A DNA stretch of 64,000 nucleotides, from NCBI GenBank assembly GCA_026713545.1, contig JAPOOG010000071.1:35466-99465 (forward strand), read 5' to 3'. Source of the stretch: Bryobacterales bacterium (lineage in GTDB: Bacteria > Acidobacteriota > Terriglobia > Bryobacterales > UBA6623). Both the position numbers and the translations under genes were made by a program. The number at the start of each line of letters is the position of its first letter. The stretch's first letter is position 1. Below the pieces are notes generated by a model. That model was not told where the DNA came from, did no database searches, and saw nothing but the letters and a program-made list of their open reading frames with translations. Below are positions 52,464 to 63,720 of this stretch, piece after piece.

Positions 52464-52611
52464 TCACCGATCCTTCTCGATCAATAGGGTTGACCTTAGC
52501 ACAGGCCAGAGAGGTGAGTGCTTCGCGGTACGAAACGGACCTCCGGAGTACTTTCGTGAGCTCGTTTGTTTACCGCAACGACCGACGACGCTGCCAGCCG
52601 TTGAGAGGAGG

Positions 52612-53670
52612 CTACTCGGCTGGAAACGCTTGCAAGAACCTGTCGGCGATGCTGCGAACCTGATTGACCGCATCTTCGATCAGCTTGTCGCGTTCGACTC
52701 CGGTCGCAAGGAGAATCGGAATACGTAGTGACCCGTTATCAGATTCCTGCACATCTTCGACCATGTTCTTGATCTTCTGCAGCGGCTTCCCGCTGACACC
52801 GGAAAAGGACGAGCTTGGATAGACTTCCAACCACACAGGTGTAATTCCGTAATCGCGCCACGCTTGAAGATGGACGCCCATCCATAGACCGAACTTCGCG
52901 TGCACGCGCAGGTAACGACCTGCCGTGTACCAGCCATGCGTGGGGAGTAATCTCTTCGTGTCAGCGATTCCTTTCGCTTTGAGCCGCTCGGTGATCTCTT
53001 CGATCAAGTCGCTATAGTTGATCAAGCGGCGCGCCACGTTCACGTCGGTTACTTCATCCCCCTGCAGAGGTAAGAATTCAGCCGTGTTCATCTGGTCGGT
53101 CAGTCCCCGAAATTGAACGATGTCCTGTTCAAGTGTTTCATTCCCTACGGCATTGGCAGCTTGACGCAACCTCTTGAGGACATAATTCCAACTCGTGATC
53201 GCTATGGTACGCTTGCCCGCCCGCGCCCAGGTAATGTCTTTCGTAGTTTCCCCGCCCGAAAGATCGATTTTTCGATGCCCACACCTCTTCTTCAACTCAC
53301 TCCAGACGCTGAATATTCGCTGGTGCGGGACAACGAAGAGGAGTATTGACGTTGTGTTGTCCGGCAACTTCTCAAGGTAGGTCACAGGTTGCGCGTCCGT
53401 CAGTCCGGCCCAGAACTTATTCTCGACGAAGACCCGGACGGCCCCATCCGTGTCATAGATCGTCAGATCCGGTTTACTATCACCATGTTGTTCTTCGGTC
53501 CCGATGTGTCCCGGTGTGAACGGATTGATACCGGTCAGGCCTACGATGTTGACGAACTCCCTTGCGACGTCCAGTGAGGCACGCAGGACGTATGCAAGCG
53601 CTTCCGTCGCGGCCGGCTCGGCCTTGGCAGCGATTCGTGGAATGAGGTGAGCGAGCAGGCTGGCAGACAT
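52612..53670 (-). CDS. PD-(D/E)XK nuclease superfamily protein
   Basis: 352 residues. The nuclease signature is visible: Asp in SKPDLTIYD (D68), then RVFVENKFWAG with E83-x-K85, and Gln in DAQPVTYL (Q94), i.e. D-(X)n-ExK-Q as in restriction-like nuclease folds. The C-terminal part (LRVHAKFGLWMGVHLQAW) is not recognised. No methyltransferase or helicase gene lies beside it, so a restriction system is not supported. Similar stand-alone proteins occur widely, function unknown. It could be a defence or repair accessory. Confidence 0.75.
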   Translation of the reverse strand: MSASLLAHLIPRIAAKAEPAATEALAYVLRASLDVAREFVNIVGLTGINPFTPGHIGTEEQHGDSKPDLTIYDTDGAVRVFVENKFWAGLTDAQPVTYLEKLPDNTTSILLFVVPHQRIFSVWSELKKRCGHRKIDLSGGETTKDITWARAGKRTIAITSWNYVLKRLRQAANAVGNETLEQDIVQFRGLTDQMNTAEFLPLQGDEVTDVNVARRLINYSDLIEEITERLKAKGIADTKRLLPTHGWYTAGRYLRVHAKFGLWMGVHLQAWRDYGITPVWLEVYPSSSFSGVSGKPLQKIKNMVEDVQESDNGSLRIPILLATGVERDKLIEDAVNQVRSIADRFLQAFPAE

Positions 53671-53793
53671 GCATTCCAGGATATTTCATTCTGGCTGTTC
53701 CGCCCATTTCGAGTGAGCGCAACCAAGATTCCGATGTCTCTCTTTGGCGAAAACTCTTCTCGCTCTTGACTCACTCTCCGCCTGCGGCCCCTG

Positions 53794-54018
53794 CTAGATC
53801 TGATAGTCAGGCGGCCTTGGCGCCCCCCACTTGATACGCGCCCAGAGGCGCTCGTGGAGGAAATAGGCTGCCGTCTTGGCGACGGAATCGAGCAGACCCA
53901 CACCCAGCGCCACGTCCCATGCGCCCATAAAAAGGTAGGCAATCAGTGCGGTGAGCAGGGAGCCGAAGAAGCGATAACTGACGGCTTTGGCGATGCTGCG
54001 CTGGTGGCTCTCCACCAC
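53794..54018 (-). CDS. DUF2061 small membrane protein
   Basis: About 74 residues. The proposed start is one of two GTG codons (54018 or 54015) because CAGGAG lies a few nt upstream; no ATG is suitably placed. The protein reads SHQRSIAKAVSYRFFGSLLT, then ALIAYLFMGAWDVALGVGLL, and ends FLHERLWARIKWG, the DUF2061 pattern with two membrane helices. Function unknown; relatives occur near sulfur assimilation genes in other bacteria. Head-to-head with bioB. Confidence 0.85.
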   Translation of the reverse strand: MVESHQRSIAKAVSYRFFGSLLTALIAYLFMGAWDVALGVGLLDSVAKTAAYFLHERLWARIKWGAPRPPDYQI

Positions 54019-54125
54019 AATCTCCTGTTTATCGATAGGAATTAAGGTGACTATAGCGCGTCGCAATCCCCCGAGGTGGTTGGCGGTGTCGGATAATGGA
54101 GAGCTTGACCGACGACTTTGGTTGC

Positions 54126-55160
54126 ATGGTGACTTCCACCCAACGCTCCCCGTTGCGACATGACTGGACCGACGAGGAAATCGCCAGTCTTCTTGATCTG
54201 CCTCTCCCCGAGCTCCTGTATTGCGCGCAGACTGCGCATCGTGCATTTCACAACCCGGACGAAGTTCAGGGATGCACTCTACTTAGCATCAAGACGGGGG
54301 GCTGTCCGGAGGATTGCGCCTATTGCCCGCAGTCGGCTCGTTACAAGACCGGGGTCGATGCGCAAGCTCTGATGAGTGTCGACGAAACGTTAGACGCCGC
54401 GGCCACAGCGCGAGACAACGGCGCCACGCGATTCTGCATGGGGGCAGCGTGGCGTGATGCCCCCGAAGGCGCTGAATTCGAGCGGATTGTCGAGATGGTG
54501 CGGGGGGTCCGCTCGTTAGGGCTGGAGGCGTGTTGCACTCTCGGCATGTTGACCCGACAACAGGCCGAAAGACTCGCCGAAGCAGGTCTGACGGCGTACA
54601 ACCATAATTTGGACACCTCGCCGGAGTTCTACGGTGAAATCGTAACGACACGCCGGTACCAGGAGCGGCTCGATACGTTGGGCCGCGTGCGCGCCGCGGG
54701 AATCACCGTTTGCTGCGGGGGCATCATTGGGATGGGCGAAAGCCGCGCCGACCGCATCGGGCTTCTGCGCGAACTGGCGACTCAGGTACCGCATCCGGAG
54801 AGCGTACCCATCAACCTGCTGGTGCGAGTAGAGGGGACGCCTCTGGCGGCTCAGCGGAGCGTGGACCCACTGGAGTTGGTGCGTATGGTGGCGGCGGCGC
54901 GCATACTGATGCCGGCGTCGATGGTGCGGTTGAGCGCCGGGCGATTGTCGCTATCCGACGAGGCGCAGGCACTGTGCTTCCTTGGCGGAGCGAATTCGAT
55001 CTTCATGGGCGACAAGCTGCTCACCACGTCCAATCCCGAGATGGACAGGGACCGGCAACTGCTCGATAAACTGGGCATGCGGCTCATGAACGAGCCGGTC
55101 ACCATGACAGGAAGCGAAGGGGCGCCGCTCCCCCTATCCGTAAAAGCCGATCATGGCTGA
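54126..55160 (+). CDS. bioB: Biotin synthase
   Basis: 344 residues if started at the ATG at 54126 (an in-frame ATG at 54096 adds 10). Radical SAM enzyme inserting sulfur into dethiobiotin. The 4Fe-4S cluster motif is in [16 protein letters not shown] (CxxxCxxC). Further family marks: [73 protein letters not shown] and [17 protein letters not shown]. First gene of the bioB-F-D-A operon; overlaps bioF by 8 nt. No BirA-type operator was recognised upstream. Confidence 0.96.
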   Translation: MVTSTQRSPLRHDWTDEEIASLLDLPLPELLYCAQTAHRAFHNPDEVQGCTLLSIKTGGCPEDCAYCPQSARYKTGVDAQALMSVDETLDAAATARDNGATRFCMGAAWRDAPEGAEFERIVEMVRGVRSLGLEACCTLGMLTRQQAERLAEAGLTAYNHNLDTSPEFYGEIVTTRRYQERLDTLGRVRAAGITVCCGGIIGMGESRADRIGLLRELATQVPHPESVPINLLVRVEGTPLAAQRSVDPLELVRMVAAARILMPASMVRLSAGRLSLSDEAQALCFLGGANSIFMGDKLLTTSNPEMDRDRQLLDKLGMRLMNEPVTMTGSEGAPLPLSVKADHG

Positions 55161-56307
55161 GCTGGAAGATCGAACCCGCCGCATCTTGAGCGAACTTGAC
55201 TCTCAAGGCCTGCGAAGGGAACTGCGGAGCCCCTCAGGAATCGATCTCTCGTCGAACGACTACCTGGGGCTGGCTGACCATCCGTTGATCCGCGGCGCGA
55301 TGGCGCGGGCGGTTTTGCGGGAGGGCGTCGGATCGACAGCTTCCCGTTTGCTCCGTGGAGAACGGAAAGCCTTCCACGACATCGAGCGGAGCTTCGCCGA
55401 TTGGAAGGGGACTGAGGCGAGCCTGTATTTCAGCAGCGGCTATGCGGCGAATCTGGGTGTGTTGTCGTCTTTCCTCCAAGAAGGCGATATCGTTTTTTCA
55501 GACGAGTTGAATCACGCCAGTTTGATCGATGGGATGCGGCTCGGGCGAGCGCGGCGAGTCATCTTTCCACACTGCGACGCGCGAGCTCTGCGAGGCGCCC
55601 TGGTTTCAGAGCAGGCGCCGGGACAACGATTCCTCGTGACCGAATCGCTGTTCAGCATGGACGGCGACTTGGCGCCACTCGAGGACTACGCGGAGCTATG
55701 CCGCGAGACCGGTACGGCTCTGATCGTTGACGAGGCACACGCCGTGGGTGTCTTCGGCGAACGCGGCAGCGGTCGGATCGAGCAGGCCGGTGTCGGCAAT
55801 GACGTCTTCCTTAGCGTGAACACCGCCGGCAAGGCGTTGGGAGTCTGCGGGGCGTTTGTCGCGGGTCCGCGTTGGGCGATCGAGTATCTGATTCAGCGGG
55901 CGCGCACGTTTGTTTTTACGACCGGGGCGCCGCCTTCGTTGGCGGCCGCACTGGATGCCGCGTTGAGTGTGGTTGTGCGTGAACCCGAACTTCGCGTGCG
56001 AACGCTGAGGTCAGCCGGAAAACTACGGACCATGCTGGCGGAGATGGGAGTTCACGTGCCCCAAGGAGAGTCGCAGATCATTCCGATCGTGCTGGGAGAC
56101 AACGAGCGAGCCATGACGGCGGCAGAGGCCTTGCAGAAAGACGGCTTCGACGTGCGGGCCATCCGTCCGCCGACCGTGCCGCGGGGAACCGCGCGGCTTC
56201 GGGTGTCAGTAAACGCCAAGCTTCGTGAGTCGGACCTCGAAGCATTTCGATCGTCTCTCGTCACGGCTCTCGCAGAGAAGGTGGCATGCCGCGCGGCCTC
56301 TTTGTGA
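55153..56307 (+). CDS. bioF: 8-amino-7-oxononanoate synthase
   Basis: 384 residues, PLP enzyme condensing pimeloyl-thioester with alanine. Motifs: [58 protein letters not shown] (D193, H196) and the Schiff-base Lys in [13 protein letters not shown] (K227). Overlaps bioB by 8 nt and bioD by 22 nt, so the operon is translationally coupled. Confidence 0.95.
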   Translation: MAELEDRTRRILSELDSQGLRRELRSPSGIDLSSNDYLGLADHPLIRGAMARAVLREGVGSTASRLLRGERKAFHDIERSFADWKGTEASLYFSSGYAANLGVLSSFLQEGDIVFSDELNHASLIDGMRLGRARRVIFPHCDARALRGALVSEQAPGQRFLVTESLFSMDGDLAPLEDYAELCRETGTALIVDEAHAVGVFGERGSGRIEQAGVGNDVFLSVNTAGKALGVCGAFVAGPRWAIEYLIQRARTFVFTTGAPPSLAAALDAALSVVVREPELRVRTLRSAGKLRTMLAEMGVHVPQGESQIIPIVLGDNERAMTAAEALQKDGFDVRAIRPPTVPRGTARLRVSVNAKLRESDLEAFRSSLVTALAEKVACRAASL

Positions 56308-56996
56308 CCGGCACGGATACGGGTGTCGGCAAGACGATTGTTAGCGCCGCGTTGATGCACCGTCACCGCAGATCCGGTCCGATCGGATACTGGAAACCGA
56401 TTCAGACCGGCATCGAGGAGGACGACGACACAGCCGTCGTTCGCGAATTGGGGGCTTGTTCTGAAGCGGAGATCTTCACCGAGAGCATCCGACTCCCGCG
56501 GCCGTTATCGCCGCACTTGGCGGCCCGGCTGGCCGGCGAGACAATCGCGATCAAGGATCTCGAAGCGATGGCGTCGCGGCTTTCGAAGGATCGTGCCTGG
56601 ATGGTCGAAGGGGCGGGGGGAGGATTGGTCCCGCTGAATGACTCGGAGCTCATGACGGATTGGATGGCGCGACTGGGATTGCCGGTAGTCGTGGCGGCGC
56701 GATCGGGACTGGGGACCATCAACCATACTTTGCTGACTCTGGAGGCTCTGCGAGCGCGTTCACTTCGTGTGACGGGTGTCGTGATGGTGGGCGAGCGCAA
56801 CGAGGAGAACCGGCGGGCGATCGAACGCTACGGGAACACGGTGGTGCTGGGGGAGATGCCTGTGTTTTGTGAGCTGACGGCGTCGGAGGTGGGCAGTTGG
56901 GCGGCAGCGAGTTTGGATCTGGATGGGGCACTTCTCAGAAATTCTGCTCCGTGGGTTTCTGACATGATTTCCGGGTCGGTGAGAGGGTTGAAATGA
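56286..56996 (+). CDS. bioD: Dethiobiotin synthetase
   Basis: 236 residues. ATP loop in [19 protein letters not shown] (GTDTGVGKT, residues 8-16), GYWKPIQTG, VEGAGGGLVPLN and VVAARSGLGTINHTLLTLEA: the complete dethiobiotin synthetase pattern, closing the ureido ring from DAPA, CO2 and ATP. The start ATG overlaps bioF by 22 nt; its stop overlaps the bioA start (ATGA). Confidence 0.95.
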   Translation: MPRGLFVTGTDTGVGKTIVSAALMHRHRRSGPIGYWKPIQTGIEEDDDTAVVRELGACSEAEIFTESIRLPRPLSPHLAARLAGETIAIKDLEAMASRLSKDRAWMVEGAGGGLVPLNDSELMTDWMARLGLPVVVAARSGLGTINHTLLTLEALRARSLRVTGVVMVGERNEENRRAIERYGNTVVLGEMPVFCELTASEVGSWAAASLDLDGALLRNSAPWVSDMISGSVRGLK

Positions 56997-58306
56997 CGTT
57001 GGTCGATCGGGATCTTGCGCGGTTGTGGCATCCGTATACGCAGATGCAGACGGCGCCGCCGCCGATTCCACTGGTGCGGGGTGAAGGAGTTTATCTGTAT
57101 ACGGAGGACGGCCGGCGCATTCTCGATGGGATTTCATCCTGGTGGGTGAATATCCATGGGCACAGCCACCCGAAGTTGAACGAGGCGCTAGCGCGGCAGG
57201 CGAGGGAACTCGAGCACGTAATCTTTGCCGGCTTCACGCATAGGCCGGCGGTAGAGCTGGCCGAGCGGTTGGTGGAGGTTCTGCCGGAAGGCTTGCATCG
57301 GATTTTTTATTCCGACGATGGTTCGACGGCCGTCGAAGTGGCTTTGAAGATGGCCTACCAGTACTGGAGCAATCGCGGCGAGCCGGAGCGGCGGTTGTTT
57401 GTCTCTCTCGAGTTCGCGTATCACGGCGACACCGTCGGCACGATGTCAGTGAGCGAGGAATCGGTGTTCACCAAGGCTTTCGAGGACCTGCTGTTCCGTG
57501 TAGCGCGGGCCGAGGCGCCTTATTGCTACCGTTGCCCTTTGGGACTGGAACGCTCAGCCTGCGCGATCGACTGCCTGGGTAGCCTGGAGAAGATCTTGCG
57601 GGAGGAGAAGGGACGTGTAGCCGGCGTGATCGTCGAGCCGATGCTGCAAGCCGCAGGCGGAATGATCGTCTGGCCTCGGGAGTTTTTGACCGGTGTTCGA
57701 AAACTGTGTGACGAGCACAAGACGCTGCTGATCGCCGACGAGGTGATGACCGGCTTCGGACGCACCGGACGCATGTTCGCATGCGAGCATGGACCGGTCC
57801 GGCCGGACATCGCGTGCTTGTCGAAGGGACTCTCGGCAGGATATTTACCGCTGGCTGCGACCGTTGCGACTGACGACGTCTACGAAGCATTCTTGAGTGA
57901 CGATCGCACGAAGACGTTTTTTCACGGGCACTCATTCACGGCGAATCCGCTGGGGTGCGCCGTGGGGCTGGCGAGCCTCGACATCTTTCGGGAAGAGGGC
58001 ACGCTCCAGCGAATTGCGGCTCTGGAAAAACAGCTCCGCGAGGGGCTTGAGCCAATGAGGTCACTCAATTGCGTGGACGACGTGCGCATAATCGGCGGCG
58101 TGGGGATTGTCGAGTTGGCAGAAGGTGACGGGTATCTGTCAGATATCGGACCACGACTGTATCGCGAGTTCCTGGACCGCGGTTTGCTGCTCAGGCCGCT
58201 CGGCAATGTGCTCTATTTCATGCCGCCCTATGTGATTACCGAAGAGGAAACGAATCGGGTGATCGAGCAAATGGGCGAAGTGCTACGAGGCGTGGATCAG
58301 GCGTAG
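56993..58306 (+). CDS. bioA: Adenosylmethionine-8-amino-7-oxononanoate aminotransferase
   Basis: 437 residues, class III PLP aminotransferase using SAM as amino donor to make DAPA. Marks: LWHPYTQMQ at the start (BioA-specific), DGISSWWVNIHGHSHPKLNE, IFYSDDGSTAVEVALKMAYQ, the PLP Asp in LLIADEVMTGFGRTG (D249) and Schiff-base Lys in CLSKGLSAGYLPL (K278). Fourth gene of the operon. bioC/bioH, needed to make the pimeloyl precursor, are not in the window. Confidence 0.95.
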   Translation: MTLVDRDLARLWHPYTQMQTAPPPIPLVRGEGVYLYTEDGRRILDGISSWWVNIHGHSHPKLNEALARQARELEHVIFAGFTHRPAVELAERLVEVLPEGLHRIFYSDDGSTAVEVALKMAYQYWSNRGEPERRLFVSLEFAYHGDTVGTMSVSEESVFTKAFEDLLFRVARAEAPYCYRCPLGLERSACAIDCLGSLEKILREEKGRVAGVIVEPMLQAAGGMIVWPREFLTGVRKLCDEHKTLLIADEVMTGFGRTGRMFACEHGPVRPDIACLSKGLSAGYLPLAATVATDDVYEAFLSDDRTKTFFHGHSFTANPLGCAVGLASLDIFREEGTLQRIAALEKQLREGLEPMRSLNCVDDVRIIGGVGIVELAEGDGYLSDIGPRLYREFLDRGLLLRPLGNVLYFMPPYVITEEETNRVIEQMGEVLRGVDQA

Positions 58307-58327
58307 TACTTACCAGAGTCGATTCGG

Positions 58328-59119
58328 ATGGGGCGTTACCTCCAACTGCTGGGACAGTATTTTCTGCAGTATGCAAAAGTGCGTCTGGCCTACAAGGGCG
58401 ACTTTGTCGTTTCCGTCATCACAACCATGATTGCGACCGCCTTCGGCATCGCGTTGGTGTTCATCTTGTTTCAACGCGCGCCGGAGATTGCCGGCTGGCG
58501 GTTTCACGAGATTCTCTTCTTGTATGGATTCGGGCTGATCCCGCTTTCACTCTTCAACGTGGTGAGCATCAATCTGTATTACTTCGGCGAATCGTACATC
58601 GTCGAAGGGAAGTTTGACCGGATTCTGTTGCGGCCGGTCCACTCCTTGTTTCAAGTGATGAGTGAGCAGTTCCGATTGGAGTCGCTGAGCGATACGGCCA
58701 CGGGCCTCTTCATCGTGGCGTACACCAGCAACAAGCTGGGCTTGCAACACGGTCCAGAAGACTGGGCGTTTCTGGGCGCTGCTGCTTTGTGCGGGTTGAT
58801 CATCTACCTGGGGGTATTCCTGATGCTGACTTGCGTTTCGTTCTGGGTGGAGGATCGGGTTGGTATTATCCCGCCGGTTTACAACATGCTGGCGTTTGGA
58901 CGTTATCCACTGAACATCTATAGCCCGCTGGTGCAGTTTCTGTTGAGTTGGGTGATTCCCTTTGCATTCGCAAGCTTCTATCCCTCGACGGTCTTGCTGG
59001 AGAGGATGGAGTATCAGTCGTACGTGGCCTTGCTGCCGCTGGTGATGGCAGTTTTCTTGACCGGGGCGATCGTCTTGTGGAACCGTGGAGTGGCGAATTA
59101 TTCAAGCACAGGGACATAA
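58328..59119 (+). CDS. ABC-2 family transporter permease
   Basis: 263 residues with six hydrophobic segments. Starts RYLQLLGQYFLQYAKVRLAY and contains LFLYGFGLIPLSLFNVVSIN, EGKFDRILLRPVHSLFQVMS and SPLVQFLLSWVIPFAFASFY, the pattern of the DUF990/ABC-2 type membrane subunits. The ATPase and second permease of such a transporter are not in the window. It begins 21 nt after bioA on the same strand and may be co-transcribed, but a link to biotin is not supported by family knowledge. Converges with rpoD. Confidence 0.85.
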   Translation: MGRYLQLLGQYFLQYAKVRLAYKGDFVVSVITTMIATAFGIALVFILFQRAPEIAGWRFHEILFLYGFGLIPLSLFNVVSINLYYFGESYIVEGKFDRILLRPVHSLFQVMSEQFRLESLSDTATGLFIVAYTSNKLGLQHGPEDWAFLGAAALCGLIIYLGVFLMLTCVSFWVEDRVGIIPPVYNMLAFGRYPLNIYSPLVQFLLSWVIPFAFASFYPSTVLLERMEYQSYVALLPLVMAVFLTGAIVLWNRGVANYSSTGT

Positions 59120-59202
59120 GCTGGTGGTGTTTCTTCGCCCTAGTGCTTGCCGCGGGGACGTATCGTGGATCCGGGCGGCCGGGAACGCGGCCCGGTTGGG
59201 TG

Positions 59203-60759
<1,557 letters not shown>

Positions 60760-61242
60760 GCACGTTCTCCGGCACAGCTTCTCACTTATTAGATGCTCCT
60801 AAAGCACAAAACGTTGCCGATGGCCCGGCTGTTCCTCTACACCGGGGTAGCAAGGTTCCTATTCTGTTTGACGTCCTGGACCGCTATTCAGACGTGCTCT
60901 TTCTCGTATTTTTTGGCGAATCAGATTTATTTCCGCAGGCTCCGAACGATCGAGGAGCCTGCCGTCTGTGACACCCCAACCCGGGCTGCAACCTCCTTGG
61001 CACTACGATTTCCAGGATGCCAGGAACCGGCCCGTCTGGCAACAAAAATAACGGCTTCAGATTACTATACCGCAAAACCGGCCCAAACACGACCATAAAC
61101 GTGTCGGAATGTTGGTGGACACGGACCTGCCGGGCCGGAACTATGGACGGGCGGGCTTCCTACTCGTCAACGATCGACGCCCGGGGTAAAAACCCTGGAA
61201 ATGATGTGATTCGGTCTCTTCGGCTATCATCATGAACTGGAA
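60760..61242. other. Divergent intergenic region between rpoD and the cytochrome gene
   Basis: About 480 bp holding the promoters of both genes. On the minus strand a 40-codon frame (about 61049-60927) reads SAKEVAARVGVSQT, helix-turn-helix-like, but has no start codon or ribosome binding site and stops at once. Otherwise nothing recognised. Confidence 0.4.
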
Positions 61243-62070
61243 ATGACTTGGTGTCGGCGCGGTCTGGGAATCTTGGTTAGTGTCGTGTTGTTGCTTGGAC
61301 TGCCCAGTCTCGCCTGGGGTGCCGAGAACCCCCTTGGGTCCGGCGCAGAAGTCATCGCCGAGGGGCATGCGCTCTTCAACAAGCTCTGCACGGTCTGCCA
61401 TGGCGTTGACGGAGCACCCGGTGACCGAGGACCTGCAATGGCGGCGCAGCGGCGCTATTTGCGGCAGACGGATACGGAGTTGTTTCAAGCGATTCAAGAA
61501 GGGATTCCCGACAGCGAGATGCCGCCGATGGGCTTGCCGGAAGACGATGCCTGGCGAATTGTAGCCTGGATCCGGAGCCTGCGGGCGAAAGCGATCGATG
61601 TTCCCGCCGACGGCGACATTCAACAAGGCTCCAATATTTTTTGGGGAAAGGGCGAATGTGGCCGCTGCCATGTAATCAGCGGTCGAGGGGGTCTGTTGGG
61701 ACCGGATTTGACAAACCTGGGAGCACAGATGTCGCTGAATAGGATTCAGGAGGCGATGACCGTGGAAAAGCCGCATCCGCCTCTGGGATACCGCCCCGTT
61801 ACCGTTACCACCAAGGGAGGACGGACGATCTCGGGAGTGAGCAAGAACGAGCATAACTTCTCGCTCCAGATGATCGGCGATGATGACCGCCTTTACCTGT
61901 TTTCCAGCGAAGAGATCGACAAGATCGTTTACGGTGAGAAGTCGCTGATGCCCACGGATTACGATCGACGCCTGAGCGAATCAGAGTTTCGGGATTTGCT
62001 TGCCTTCCTGAGCCGCCTGTCGCTGCGGAGGAGGGAGAGTAGTTCGGTTGAGCCGAACCAGACGCCATGA
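61243..62070 (+). CDS. Exported diheme-type c cytochrome
   Basis: 275 residues. Signal peptide 1-26 (LVSVVLLLGLPSLAWGAE). Two heme c sites: LCTVCHG (C49-H53) and CGRCHV (C139-H143). The axial Met of the first heme is probably in SEMPPMG. A C-terminal domain (GYRPVTVTTKGGRTISGVSK, then NEHNFSLQM) of the kind fused to quinoprotein-associated cytochromes follows. It should accept electrons from the quinoprotein dehydrogenase encoded next, whose start overlaps its stop by 4 nt (ATGA). Confidence 0.9.
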   Translation: MTWCRRGLGILVSVVLLLGLPSLAWGAENPLGSGAEVIAEGHALFNKLCTVCHGVDGAPGDRGPAMAAQRRYLRQTDTELFQAIQEGIPDSEMPPMGLPEDDAWRIVAWIRSLRAKAIDVPADGDIQQGSNIFWGKGECGRCHVISGRGGLLGPDLTNLGAQMSLNRIQEAMTVEKPHPPLGYRPVTVTTKGGRTISGVSKNEHNFSLQMIGDDDRLYLFSSEEIDKIVYGEKSLMPTDYDRRLSESEFRDLLAFLSRLSLRRRESSSVEPNQTP

Positions 62071-63698
62071 TAGCTGAAATGAGCAACAGAGCCGCTAGCA
62101 TCGGCCGTGTTTTGCGCTGCGCAGTGGTGGCAGGGCTTCTGGCGGGGGGACTTTCGGCCGGGGAGGTCACCTACGAACAGCTTCTCGACCCACCGCCTGA
62201 AAATTGGCTCACTTACGGCCGCACCTACGACTCGCAGCGCCACAGTCCGCTCGATCAGATCACCAAGGAAAACGTGAGTCAGCTCGCGCCCGCCTGGATC
62301 TTTCCCATGCCGGGAGCGCGACGGCTGGAAAGCGTTCCCATCGTTGTGGACGGCGTGATGTATGTGAGCCAGCCCAATGAGATCTACGCGCTGGATGCCC
62401 GCGCCGGCCGCCAGATCTGGAAATGGCGTCGGGAGCCGGCCCGCCAGCGCGGCAACAATCGTGGTGTCGCGGTGCTGGGGAATCTTGTCTATGTCTCCAC
62501 GCCAGACGCTCATCTCGTCGCTCTCGATGCCCGCACCGGGAGCATGGTGTGGGAATCGGAGATTGCGAGTTCCGAGGACGGCTACTGGTCGCCGGCAGCA
62601 CCGTTTGCGATTGACGGCAGGATCATCGCCGGCAACGCGGCGGGCGACTACGGACTCAATGGATGGCTGGACGCCTTCGACGCCACGACGGGTGAACGGC
62701 TGTGGCGGTTCTACACAATTCCGCGTCCGGGCGAGCCCGGCAACGAAACGTGGGCCGGCGATTCGTGGAAGACCGGCGGCGGAGCGACGTGGCTCTCTGG
62801 GAGCTTCGATCCCGAGTTGAACCTGCTCTACTGGGGCATCGGGAACCCAGCGCCGGACTTCGACGGCGAGCCGAGAAGAGGAGACAACCTTTATACCGAG
62901 TCGGTTGTCGCGCTGGACGCCGACAGCGGCAAGCTCAGATGGTATTTTCAGTTCACGCCTCACGATCTGCACGACTGGGATTCGGTAGAGATCCCGATTC
63001 TGGTCGACGCTCCCTACAAAGGCCGTTTACGAAAGCTGCTAGTGCATGCCGACCGCAACGGCTTCTACTACGTTCTTGACCGCGAGACCGGCGAATTTCT
63101 CGAGGGCGTGCCGTTCATCGACAAGTTGAACTGGGCCAGCGGCCTGACCGAAACCGGCCGGCCGATCCGCGTGCCGGGCGTGGAGCCGACGCTGCAGGGC
63201 AACTTTGTCTGCCCATCCACGTCCGGCGCGACGAATTGGATGTCGCCGGCCTACAACCCGGCTACGAACTGGTTCTACTTGGCGGTCAAGGAGGGTTGCG
63301 GCGTCAGCTATAAATCGAAGCAGGAGTTTCGTCCCGGGGGCTTTTCCTATGCGGCGACGGGCTACATCGAATCGCCTCGGTTCCCCTGGCAGATGTTTGT
63401 CCGCGCGCTGGACCTGACAACGGGTGAGCGCAAGTGGGAGTACAGGCAGGTGAACTCCCGGCACTACGGAGCAGGGCTGGTTTCGACGGCCACCGGGTTG
63501 ATCTTCGCGGGCGACGATCAGGGCTTCTTCACCGCCCTCGATGCCGTGACCGGCGATCCGCTGTGGCACTTCAACACGGGCACGCGGATCTCGGCCTCAC
63601 CGATCAGCTACGCGGTCAAGGGCCGGCAGTACCTGGCTGTCTGCTCGGGGGTGAACGTCGTGACGTTCGCCTTACCCGCGGGTCCGGAGGCGGACTGA
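62067..63698 (+). CDS. PQQ-dependent (quinoprotein) alcohol dehydrogenase-like protein
   Basis: 543 residues with a signal peptide (about 1-31) and an eight-bladed propeller. W-motif repeats and family marks: NWLTYGRTYDSQRHSPLDQI, ALDARAGRQIWKWRREPARQ, VVALDADSGKLRWYFQFTPH followed by DLHDWDSVEIPIL, HADRNGFYYVLDRETGEFL, GATNWMSPAYNP, GLIFAGDDQGFFTALDAVTG and DPLWHFNTG. The DLHDWD segment is near the PQQ/metal site in related dehydrogenases. Oxidises an alcohol or sugar in the periplasm; substrate unknown. No heme of its own, so the cytochrome upstream is its electron acceptor. Confidence 0.9.
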   Translation: MIAEMSNRAASIGRVLRCAVVAGLLAGGLSAGEVTYEQLLDPPPENWLTYGRTYDSQRHSPLDQITKENVSQLAPAWIFPMPGARRLESVPIVVDGVMYVSQPNEIYALDARAGRQIWKWRREPARQRGNNRGVAVLGNLVYVSTPDAHLVALDARTGSMVWESEIASSEDGYWSPAAPFAIDGRIIAGNAAGDYGLNGWLDAFDATTGERLWRFYTIPRPGEPGNETWAGDSWKTGGGATWLSGSFDPELNLLYWGIGNPAPDFDGEPRRGDNLYTESVVALDADSGKLRWYFQFTPHDLHDWDSVEIPILVDAPYKGRLRKLLVHADRNGFYYVLDRETGEFLEGVPFIDKLNWASGLTETGRPIRVPGVEPTLQGNFVCPSTSGATNWMSPAYNPATNWFYLAVKEGCGVSYKSKQEFRPGGFSYAATGYIESPRFPWQMFVRALDLTTGERKWEYRQVNSRHYGAGLVSTATGLIFAGDDQGFFTALDAVTGDPLWHFNTGTRISASPISYAVKGRQYLAVCSGVNVVTFALPAGPEAD

Positions 63699-63720
63699 GT
63701 TCAGCGTAAGAGCTTCGCAT

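Noticed and set aside
54019..54125. Biotin (BirA or BioR) operator before bioB
   Set aside because: No TTGTAAAC-type or TTATATATAA-type palindrome was found.
59120..59202. Bidirectional terminator between the ABC permease and rpoD
   Set aside because: CCGGGC/GCCCGG can pair, but the loop is 13 nt and no T-run follows on either strand.
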